Positions 12,001-24,000 of a stretch of 64,000 bases of DNA are shown in pieces; position 1 is the stretch's first letter; each line of letters opens with the position of its first letter. A model generated the notes under the pieces. The model did not search any database. It was not told the origin of the DNA and saw only the letters and a list, made by a program, of their open reading frames with translations. This DNA comes from Tribonema minus (lineage: Eukaryota > Sar > Xanthophyceae > Tribonematales > Tribonemataceae). Made by a program: the position numbers and the translations under genes. The stretch covers positions 186,001-250,000 of the forward strand of contig JAFCMP010000190.1 in assembly GCA_017506865.1 (NCBI GenBank). The letters run 5' to 3'.

Positions 12001-15000
12001 CTGTCACGGGAGATGTGACCATTCTGGCTGGAGGACTATATGCGACTCAGGTACGAATCGTGCAGTCCCGTTGCCATCATTTTGGTGGCATTTCCTGCTA
12101 ATTCATAACAGTCCACAACTGACCAACTCCATTACTCCCATACTGCACATCAAGGCACAGCCTCGGGTCATGGTTGATTCAACAGCAGCTCTAATATGCT
12201 TCAACGATTTCAGAAGTACCAAACAACAACACTCTCAAGTGTTACAATCCAATCTGGTGACACGCCTGCTAAACGCTCATTTTCGTGTGTAAACACAATT
12301 TGCTGAGGTATGGACTGCTCAAATCCTGGTGTGAGTAAATGTGAGTTTACCATAGTCTAGGTCTCGTCAAATGCATCGCGAAATCGCTTTGTTCTTGTCG
12401 GTACTGTTGTTTACTTCAGCAATGCACTGCATCTCAGGGATTTTTCCAACACTGGTGTGCCAATGAGAACTGCATGTGCCGTCAGGTTGAGTGCCTTTGC
12501 ATGCGCAGCAGAGTAGCCGCAGGCCTACACTTGAGCTCAAATAACGGCGCAATCAAATGAGCTCGACGAAGGTTGATAAACAGATATATTCTCAGGAAGA
12601 CTGCTCATGATGATGTGAAGCAGAGACCCTGGTTTCTCAACCCGAAGGTGATTGCCAAGCATTTGAACAACACCAACTTCACTCGCTGAACAATGCATGT
12701 TTGAAGCATGTTATTGGTAAGACTCAAGGCAGAGCGCTGCAAACCGGTCAAATGTTTGTATATGGGGCAAACCACATGTTGATTCCAGGCAGCAACCATA
12801 TTGGTATCAGGCAATGAGACGCGCCTGACCTCATCAGTTTTAGACAAACACTTGATGGTGTATAGTTACAGAAAAGTGCAAGGTCACAGAGAAGTGCAAG
12901 GTCCGAAATTGATTTATTGCATAACTTCAATGATTTCACCACGACCTCCATGTGGCACCAACCGCACCTGTCAGTTCGTCTACAACGAACTCTTCTGCAC
13001 CTCAGTTCTCATCACATGACAGCATGCTGTCATTTCCATCATCTTAGTGCTTGTACATGGTGCGTTTGATGGTGCAAGGGGAATACCCTTGAATGGCAGG
13101 CCATGAGCTGCTCAGCATGAGAGCACATGTCACCGGCAAAAGAGGTAGAATTGCCACCCGCCATTGAGTAGTGGGAAGCCAAGGTAGCGGCACGCTGTTG
13201 TGGCAAGTCACGCGCTAGGAAGACGCTCACTTCACATCTGCGCAGTCAATTTGCTGTCAGGTTTGCACCATCGGCTGCCTGCACTTTGTGACAAACTGCT
13301 CTCGCACGCTAGCTCAGTTGGAGCACATGCGTACACAAGATTCAGCAGACTTGCCCTGCACCCGCTGCCTCCTCAAGTAGAGTATTGCATGAAATGTGAC
13401 ATGCACATGATCTTGACGCCCTTCTCACACTGTAAGCTGTTGCTTGCACCAACCCAGGTGATCACGGCGATTGGTGGCCTCAGCAGCGCTGGCGGGCTGA
13501 CGGTCACTACGGGAGGAGCTGCCGTAAATGGCGCTCTGACCGTCTCCAACGGCATCACATCTGGCGGCCTCACCAGCTCTGCTGGAGCCACTGTTACTGG
13601 AGATGTGACCATCCTTACTGGAGGCCTACAAGCCACACGCATCATCACAGCTACTGGCGGCCTCAGCAGCGATGGAGGCCTGACGGTCACAACAGGAGGT
13701 GCTGCGGTGGCAGGTGCTCTGACTGTCTCGACGACCATCTCCAGTGCAGGCTTCACCAGCTCTGCAGGGGCAACTGTCACTGGGGATGTGACCATCCTTA
13801 CTGGAGGCCTACAAGCCACACGCATCATTACCGCAACTGGCGGCCTCAGCAGCGCCGGGGGCCTGACGGTAACGACGGGGGGAGCAGCTGTAACAGGCGC
13901 TCTCACCGTCTCGTCTGGGATCACCTCTGGAGGCCTTGCTAGCTTATTAGCAGGGGCAACCGTTACTGGTGATGTAACAATCTTGACGGGAGGCCTGCAG
14001 GCCACGCGCGTGATCACAGCCACTGGCGGTCTCAGCAGCGATGGGGGCCTGACGGTCACCACAGGCGGTGCAGCCATCACCGGCGCTTTGACTGTGTCAT
14101 TGGGTTTTTCTGCGGGGGGCTTGACCAGCTCAGCAGGGGCCACTGTCACCGGGGATGTGACCATTCTCACTGGAGGCCTGTATGCCACGCGGATAATTAC
14201 AGCCGCTGGCGGAGTCAGTAGTGTTGGCACCCTAACTGTATCAACAGGAGGGGCTGCAATAGCTGGAGGCGCTGCAGTGACTGGCGGTGCTGCTGTCACG
14301 GGAGATGTGACCATTCTGGCTGGAGGACTATATGCGACTCAGGTACGAATCATGCAGTCCCGTTGCCATCATTTTGGTGGCATTTCCTGCTAATTCATAA
14401 CAGTCCACAACTGACCAACTCCATTACTCCCATACTGCACATCAAGGCACAGCCTCGGGTCATGGTTGATTCAACAGCAGCTCTAATATGCTTCAACGAT
14501 TTCAGAAGTACCAAACAACAACACTCTCAAGTGTTACAATCCAATCTGGTGACACGCCTGCTAAACGCTCATTTTCGTGTGTAAACACAATTTGCTGAGG
14601 TATGGACTGCTCAAATCCTGGTGTGAGTAAATGTGAGTTTACCATAGTCTAGGTCTCGTCAAATGCATCGCGAAATCGCTTTGTTCTTGTCGGTACTGTT
14701 GTTTACTTCAGCAATGCACTGCATCTCAGGGATTTTTCCAACACTGGTGTGCCAATGAGAACTGCATGTGCCGTCAGGTGGAGTGCCTTTGCATGCGCAG
14801 CAGAGTAGCCGCAGGCCTACACTTGAGCTCAAATAACGGCGCAATCAAATGAGCTCGACGAAGGTTGATAAACAGATATATTCTCAGGAAGACTGCTCAT
14901 GATGATGTGAAGCAGAGACCCTGGTTTCTCAACCCGAAGGTGATTGCCAAGCATTTGAACAACACCAACTTCACTCGCTGAACAATGCATGTTTGAAGCA

Positions 15001-18000
15001 TGTTATTGGTAAGACTCAAGGCAGAGCGCTGCAAAACCGTCAAATGTTGGTATATGGGGCAAACCACATGTTGATTCCAGGCAGCAACCATATTGGTATC
15101 AGGCAATGAGACGCGCCTGACCTCATCAGTTTTAGACAAACACTTGATGGTGTATAGTTACAGAAAAGTGCAAGGTCACAGAGAAGTGCAAGGTCCGAAA
15201 TTGATTTATTGCATAACTTCAATGATTTCACCACGACCTCCATGTGGCACCAACCGCACCTGTCAGTTCGTCTACAACGAACTCTTCTGCACCTCAGTTC
15301 TCATCACATGACAGCATGCTGTCATTTCCATCATCTTAGTGCTTGTACATGGTGCGTTTGATGGTGCAAGGGGAATACCCTTGAATGGCAGGCCATGAGC
15401 TGCTCAGCATGAGAGCACATGTCACCGGCAAAAGAGGTAGAATTGCCACCCGCCATTGAGTAGTGGGAAGCCAAGGTAGCGGCACGCTGTTGTGGCAAGT
15501 CACGCGCTAGGAAGACGCTCACTTCACATCTGCGCAGTCAATTTGCTGTCAGGTTTGCACCATCGGCTGCCTGCACTTTGTGACAAACTGCTCTCGCACG
15601 CTAGCTCAGTTGGAGCACATGCGTACACAAGATTCAGCAGACTTGCCCTGCACCCGCTGCCTCCTCAAGTAGAGTATTGCATGAAATGTGACATGCACAT
15701 GATCTTGACGCCCTTCTCACACTGTAAGCTGTTGCTTGCACCAACCCAGGTGATCACGGCGATTGGTGGCCTCAGCAGCGCTGGCGGGCTGACGGTCACT
15801 ACGGGAGGAGCTGCCGTAAATGGCGCTCTGACCGTCTCCAACGGCATCACATCTGGCGGCCTCACCAGCTCTGCTGGAGCCACTGTTACTGGAGATGTGA
15901 CCATCCTTACTGGAGGCCTACAAGCCACACGCATCATCACAGCTACTGGCGGCCTCAGCAGCGATGGAGGCCTGACGGTCACAACAGGAGGTGCTGCGGT
16001 GGCAGGTGCTCTGACTGTCTCGACGACCATCTCCAGTGCAGGCTTCACCAGCTCTGCAGGGGCAACTGTCACTGGGGATGTGACCATCCTTACTGGAGGC
16101 CTACAAGCCACACGCATCATTACCGCAACTGGCGGCCTCAGCAGCGCCGGGGGCCTGACGGTAACGACGGGGGGAGCAGCTGTAACAGGCGCTCTCACCG
16201 TCTCGTCTGGGATCACCTCTGGAGGCCTTGCTAGCTTATTAGCAGGGGCAACCGTTACTGGTGATGTAACAATCTTGACGGGAGGCCTGCAGGCCACGCG
16301 CGTGATCACAGCCACTGGCGGTCTCAGCAGCGATGGGGGCCTGACGGTCACCACAGGCGGTGCAGCCATCACCGGCGCTTTGACTGTGTCATTGGGTTTT
16401 TCTGCGGGGGGCTTGACCAGCTCAGCAGGGGCCACTGTCACCGGGGATGTGACCATTCTCACTGGAGGCCTGTATGCCACGCGGATAATTACAGCCGCTG
16501 GCGGAGTCAGTAGTGTTGGCACCCTAACTGTATCAACAGGAGGGGCTGCAATAGCTGGAGGCGCTGCAGTGACTGGCGGTGCTGCTGTCACGGGAGATGT
16601 GACCATTCTGGCTGGAGGACTATATGCGACTCAGGTACGAATCATGCAGTCCCGTTGCCATCATTTTGGTGGCATTTCCTGCTAATTCATAACATTCCAC
16701 AACTGACCAACTCCATTACTCCCATACTGCACATCAAGGCACAGCCTCGGGTCATGGTTGATTCAACAGCAGCTCTAATATGCTTCAACGATTTCAGAAG
16801 TACCAAACAACAACACTCTCAAGTGTTACAATCCAATCTGGTGACACGCCTGCTAAACGCTCATTTTCGTGTGTAAACACAATTTGCTGAGGTATGGACT
16901 GTTCAAATCCTGGTGTGAGTAAATGTGAGTTTACCATAGTCTAGGTCTCGTCAAATGCATCGCGAAATCGCTTTGTTCTTGTCGGTACTGTTGTTTACTT
17001 CAGCAATGCACTGCATCTCAGGGATTTTTCCAACACTGGTGTGCCAATGAGAACTGCATGTGCCGTCAGGTCGAGTGCCTTTGCATGCGCAGCAGAGTAG
17101 CCGCAGGCCTACACTTGAGCTCAAATAACGGCGCAATCAAATGAGCTCGACGAAGGTTGATAAACAGATATATTCTCAGGAAGACTGCTCATGATGATGT
17201 GAAGCAGAGACCCTGGTTTCTCAACCCGAAGGTGATTGCCAAGCATTTGAACAACACCAACTTCACTCGCTGAACAATGCATGTTTGAAGCATGTTATTG
17301 GTAAGACTCAAGGCAGAGCGCTGCAAAACCGTCAAATGTTGGTATATGGGGCAAACCACATGTTGATTCCAGGCAGCAACCATATTGGTATCAGGCAATG
17401 AGACGCGCCTGACCTCATCAGTTTTAGACAAACACTTGATGGTGTATAGTTACAGAAAAGTGCAAGGTCACAGAGAAGTGCAAGGTCCGAAATTGATTTA
17501 TTGCATAACTTCAATGATTTCACCACGACCTCCATGTGGCACCAACCGCACCTGTCAGTTCGTCTACAACGAACTCTTCTGCACCTCAGTTCTCATCACA
17601 TGACAGCATGCTGTCATTTCCATCATCTTAGTGCTTGTACATGGTGCGTTTGATGGTGCAAGGGGAATACCCTTGAATGGCAGGCCATGAGCTGCTCAGC
17701 ATGAGAGCACATGTCACCGGCAAAAGAGGTAGAATTGCCACCCGCCATTGAGTAGTGGGAAGCCAAGGTAGCGGCACGCTGTTGTGGCAAGTCACGCGCT
17801 AGGAAGACGCTCACTTCACATCTGCGCAGTCAATTTGCTGTCAGGTTTGCACCATCGGCTGCCTGCACTTTGTGACAAACTGCTCTCGCACGCTAGCTCA
17901 GTTGGAGCACATGCGTACACAAGATTCAGCAGACTTGCCCTGCACCCGCTGCCTCCTCAAGTAGAGTATTGCATGAAATGTGACATGCACATGATCTTGA

Positions 18001-21000
18001 CGCCCTTCTCACACTGTAAGCTGTTGCTTGCACCAACCCAGGTGATCACGGCCATTGGTGGCCTCAGCAGCGCTGGCGGGCTGACGGTCACTACGGGAGG
18101 AGCTGCCGTAAATGGCGCTCTGACCGTCTCCAACGGCATCACATCTGGCGGCCTCACCAGCTCTGCTGGAGCCACTGTTACTGGAGATGTGACCATCCTT
18201 ACTGGAGGCCTACAAGCCACACGCATCATCACAGCTACTGGCGGCCTCAGCAGCGATGGAGGCCTGACGGTCACAACAGGAGGTGCTGCGGTGGCAGGTG
18301 CTCTGACTGTCTCGACGACCATCTCCAGTGCAGGCTTCACCAGCTCTGCAGGGGCAACTGTCACTGGGGATGTGACCATCCTTACTGGAGGCCTACAAGC
18401 CACACGCATCATTACCGCAACTGGCGGCCTCAGCAGCGCCGGGGGCCTGACGGTAACGACGGGGGGAGCAGCTGTAACAGGCGCTCTCACCGTCTCGTCT
18501 GGGATCACCTCTGGAGGCCTTGCTAGCTTATTAGCAGGGGCAACCGTTACTGGTGATGTAACAATCTTGACGGGAGGCCTGCAGGCCACGCGCGTGATCA
18601 CAGCCACTGGCGGTCTCAGCAGCGATGGGGGCCTGACGGTCACCACAGGCGGTGCAGCCATCACCGGCGCTTTGACTGTGTCATTGGGTTTTTCTGCGGG
18701 GGGCTTGACCAGCTCAGCAGGGGCCACTGTCACCGGGGATGTGACCATTCTCACTGGAGGCCTGTATGCCACGCGGGTAATTACAGCTGCTGGCGGAGTC
18801 AACAGTGCTGCTCGCTTGATCGTGACGTCAGGAGGAGCCGAAGTGTCTGGCGGCGCCACCGTCACAGGAGATGTGACCATACTAGCTGGAGGCCTTCATG
18901 TGACGCAGGTAAGAAGAGTTGTGAAAGGTTTGTGAACTGTCACACTTGAATATCAGCATGAGAGGCCCCATTGCCACAACTACACATTCTCCATCCATTT
19001 GTTGTAGCTAAGGTGTTACTACTTTAAAGTACGCTTCTGCCTTTAATGATGCTACTCTAAGTTCAGTAGTAGATGCTGCAGTAGACTGTCGTTAAAGTAC
19101 CAAGCCACGTTTTGTGCGTGACACTGTCTCGTGCTGAAATTCCTGGCATCTGTTGCGACGCCTCAGAGGCCTGCGCTGACAGTACCATGGCCTGCCCTAG
19201 GCACCAACCCAAGCTGTCTCGTGGTCAAGTCTCAGCGCCTTGCGAGTGTCAAGAGCATGATCACTGCCAAGGCAACTGGGCTTTCGTTTGTGTACGCAGA
19301 GCAAATTTGTTCAGAACGCTGCTCTGAAAGAATTTTTGCAACAGTGCTGCCCTGCTGTGCTGTGCGTGGCTTGCCTCTGTAGCACCGACATTGTGTCTGC
19401 TGCTTGCTGTTGCCTCTTACGCCACTGCCATTCACAGTCCCTTGCATCAGGTGCCTATGATTTGAAAACTGACGTGGAAAGATGGGATGAACTGACGCGG
19501 AAATAGAAAATGACATTTCAATGACCAACTAGAGCCGCTTTGGACAATCCTGAGCATGACCATGATCCAACAGCACAATAAAAATGTATGCCGACTCCAT
19601 GTCATTGAGTATAGGTGTGTTTTTGAGGATTTGCATTGTGACTCTGCGTTCAGGTACAGCACCAGCAGGAGTGCTTGTCACACAATCTACTCCGTGTCAC
19701 TGTAAATGCTGAATCAGTGTCATTCACTGTAGCGCTACACTAATTCAGTGATGCTTATATTGGTGACTGTGTGCATTTCAGGAAGATGCCTTTTAAAAAA
19801 AAAAAAACTAGTGGCCTGAGCTAAGGCAGGGCCCGCTTGTGTCAAATTGCGCATGGCAAGTGCAAGTGAATATGGTTTTTTGTCAGAATAGATGGTCGTC
19901 AACAGTGCTGCCAGCATTCCTGGTGCTGGCATGTACGTATGGACTTGTATTTACCACACAGTTTTAGTCGGTGCTGAGATGATGCCCAATAAAACCCAAT
20001 TTAAAGGACTTTTTCTGCATGGCAGCACAGCTTAGCGCAGCGAAAAAATGTCGCTATATCAGCACGGTGCTATTGTGTGCCATGCAAATTGTTGCTGACA
20101 GTGGAATTGGCGCCTGCATGATGCAGCACATTGCATGGCAACTGGCATACACTTTCACGAGAAATAACTGCTTGCCGATGTGGCAGTGTTGCAGGTTGAG
20201 ACATGTTCACCTAGTACTAGCACATTACTAGCACATGTTGACTTGCAGACGCCAATATGCTGCCACCGAATACTTTGATTTAAAACCGCCGCAGCCGCAT
20301 ACTTTGATTTCAGACCGCCGCAGTCGCAACGGGCTGTGCCTTTGCAGAAACGATTCAAAATACATGGGTAATGTTAAACAAGAACCACGGACAAGTCAGC
20401 TGTTGCACTGAAACACATGCTGCGTCTCAAGGTAATAGTGACAATCCTGACAAACGCATTGCTGATTGCATGCATTCAGGTGATCACAGCGACAGGTGGC
20501 CTCAGCAGCGCTGGCGGCCTGACCGTCACTACGGGAGGAGCTGCCGTAAATGGCGCTCTGACCGTCTCCAATGGCATCACATCTGGCGGCCTCACCAGCT
20601 CTGCTGGAGCCACTGTTACTGGAGATGTGACCATCCTTACTGGAGGCCTACAAGCCACACGCATCATCACAGCTACTGGCGGCCTCAGCAGCGATGGAGG
20701 CCTGACGGTCACAACAGGAGGTGCTGCGGTGGCAGGTGCTCTGACTGTCTCGACGACCATCTCCAGTGCAGGCTTCACCAGCTCTGCAGGGGCAACTGTC
20801 ACTGGGGATGTGACCATCCTTACTGGAGGCCTACAAGCCACACGCATCATTACCGCAACTGGCGGCCTCAGCAGCGCCGGGGGCCTGACGATAACGACGG
20901 GGGGAGCAGCTGTAACAGGCGCTCTGACCGTCTCCAATGGCATCACATCTGGCGGCCTCACCAGCTCTGCTGGAGCCACTGTCACTGGAGATGTGACCAT

Positions 21001-24000
21001 CCTTACTGGAGGCCTACAAGCCACACGCATCATCACAGCTACTGGCGGCCTCAGCAGCGATGGGGGCCTGACGGTCACAACAGGAGGTGCTGCGGTGGCA
21101 GGTGCTCTGACTGTCTCGACGACCATCTCCAGTGCAGGCTTGACCAGCTCAGCAGGGGCCACTGTCACCGGGGATGTGACCATTCTCACTGGAGGCCTGT
21201 ATGCCACGCGGGTAATTACAGCCGCTGGCGGAGTCAATAGTGTTGGCACCCTAACTGTATCAACAGGAGGGGCTGCAATAGCTGGAGGCGCTACAGTGAC
21301 TGGCGGTGCTGCTGTCACGGGAGATGTGACCATTCTGGCTGGAGGACTATATGCGACTCAGGTACGAATCGTGCAGTCTTGTTGCCACCATTTTGGTATC
21401 TTGCATGAGGCACTATCCAAATGCAAACAACAGCTATCAAGCTAACACTTGTCACAACATGGCACAGGTGCAAGACTTCCACGATCATTACGGCACACGT
21501 GCTAACTAATTCTCACGCAGCGCACATAATGTGCTAACTAATTCTCACTCAACGCACATAATATGCTATGCACAAAAACGCACGTGATGCTACCTACTAC
21601 TGCCGCTGCACAAAACAACTGCAGGACTTGGCTACTGTACCAGCTTTGCACTTTCACTTTGTCCACCGCCGCCTTGCTGCCTATCACCATGCATGGTCTG
21701 CGCTATTCGCATTAGCCTAGCCCACTGCCACCAGCTACTTCACTCTAGTACGGCGCCAAGCATGTGCTTATTCAGGGCAGACACAACGCATTGACAGATG
21801 TGATCACTTAATTGTGGTGGCACTGCAATGAAAAGCAGGCTACTGAGAAGATGCTGGTGGCCACAAGTGGCGCGTATAATCTACGTGCGCGCTGTCTATG
21901 CTGTCAGTGAGCCGCTGCAACTAGAACAGCAGCATAAGTCGGTCGCTAGAGCCAAACGCAGTTAGCACTGTGGCACCGCTGGGAAAGCTGTCCCTGGCAA
22001 AGAGGTTGCCTCTGGAGACGCCACTGTGAATAGAGGGTTGCGCACGCGAGCTGCTCTCGCGAGCTGCTGTGGCATGTTGCGTGCACGTTTTGCATGTAGA
22101 AGAAGATGCCAGTGCGGGCGCTGCCATGATGCAGGCCGCGGCGCGTGCACATGTTGCATGTATAAGAGTATACCAGCGCAGGCGCCGCCACGGCGTGGGC
22201 CGCGTCGCGCATGCCACCTTCAGGGGGGGGCACCGGTGCAGGCGCCATCATGGCACGGTCCGGGACGTGCATATTGCGCGCAGGAGAAAGCTGTTCGGTA
22301 CAGGCCACGGCACGCGCACTGCGCACAGAGTGCAGCACCATTGCAGGCGTCGCGGCTTGTGCGTGCAGGCGCCGCGAATGCGCTGCGGCGCACGTGCTGC
22401 GCTCAAAAGCCCACTGTTGATGTGTCGCTGCTGCAATAGCGGGAGCAGCCCTTACCTCCCCTTGATCGTGCGATTTTCCAGTACCGGCGATGATCGCTGT
22501 CATCGCCGCACCAGCGTGGCGCGGCGCGCGCGGTGCGTGCTGCCAACGCAGCTGCAGAGCGTGGAGTTGCAAAATGCGCCGCCTGCGGGTTCGGCGCGTG
22601 GTGCTGCGCTTTGGCGACGCTGCCGCAGCACGGTGCAGCTGCTGCGCCAATGGCAATACAGGTGTACAGGAAGGTGCCGTGGGCTGCGGTTTGGGAACCA
22701 TGCCTGGCGCTGCGCCTGGCGCATGCGCTGGCCCCATGTGCAGCGGTGCTACTTGCTTGCAGATGAGATGCAATTGGCAGCTGCTGCTGAAATGCTGCTG
22801 CTGCCATACCCAGCTGCTGATGCTGTGATGCTGCTGCTGCCGGGTGGACCACTGCTGAACTGCAACGATCTCATGCGAGTGCTGCTGCCGCTTTGAAGCA
22901 GCTGCTGCAACCATGAGTAGCCGCAGCTGCTGTTGTACAGCAGCTGCTGCAGCTGGGGGCGCGCAGTGCGTGCCGACTGCCGTACAGGGCGGGGCGTCAC
23001 TACCCCCCCCGCGACAGTAGCAGTCCTGTGCTCCCCCCAGGCCAAGGGCTGGGCGAGGCGTGATATGCCCACCTATTCCAAATCATCGTCCTGCCACCGT
23101 TACTTAGGCACCGTGGCACTGGTGAGCCCGGCGGCACTTTGTTGTTGCGTAGTCGCTGTTGCCAGTGTAGTTGCTGCCATCGCCTTCAGAGTCGCTGCCG
23201 CTGTAGCTGCCATCGCTTCTGCCTCCATGATGATCACTGCCCCCATCAATCGCTCTCCGTATGAAGTTAGCCTAAGAACTGAAGGGAAGACCAGGAACGT
23301 GGGGTCAGGTGGCAGAGACGTGTGTGGCACACCGCCAACGGCCTCCTTGGCCAGGACTCCGGATGGCTGGCAGCTTCTCCAAATGGCGTCCAACGGGGGC
23401 TTCTCTGAGTAGGTTGTCCAGCAGCGCTGACAGGTTTGGTGGTGACGCCGAAGCAGCTGCAGGATCGCCGAAAGGACAATGGTGTCCAACGAGAGGTCGA
23501 GAGAGGTCGCACTGGTCCTCGTGTCCGCAATCTCAATGATCAAGTCCTTGAGTGCATGAGGCTGGCTGACATGGTGGTGGGCCCCTCAAACTCGACGAAG
23601 GGGCAATCCGGTGGAAGAGCCACTCAAGCAGCACGCGTCGCGCTTCTCAGGCATGAGCGTGCTGCCTTGCTCACCCCAAGCAATGGCCTGCCGCTCAAGC
23701 TGCACCAAATGGTGATGGTTGCCGCCGCTGTGCGCAATGCAGTTGCAGATGTCGTACATGGCCTGCTCAGACGACTTGTAGCCAAAGTTGTCCGCGTTGC
23801 ACTGGGTTAACCAGGGTGACTTTTGGCAGAGGGCGGGCGGCAGCCTCAAGCTTGGTCACGAGCTGCTTCCTTAAAAGTGAGTGCTGTGACGCTGTCCGTG
23901 CGACCTTGGTCCTTACCTGCTGCTTCTCGTCTGGCGTGATGGAGAAGCGTGTAGCCTTCATTGTGGAAGCCGCATGTGTGTGCCAGGGGTGCTGCTGCTG

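Larger units (their letters stand above)
8874..18041 (+). repeat. Tandem array of four 2,292-bp exon+intron units
   Basis: Four units start at 8874, 11166, 13458 and 15750. Each is one 885-bp exon followed by a 1,407-bp intron (introns 3-6: 9759-11165, 12051-13457, 14343-15749, 16635-18041). Introns are as well conserved as exons; by eye only a few substitutions separate copies (for example the GTCAGGT[TGC]GAGTGCC position in each intron). The introns contain only short open stretches and no gene I can support. Uniform spacing and identity point to recent unequal crossing-over or gene conversion. Confidence 0.92.

Noticed and set aside
22026..22914. Long overlapping frames of 275 and 322 codons on both strands
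   Set aside because: The block is GC-rich with degenerate tandem repeats, which keep several frames open at once. No frame shows a recognisable domain.
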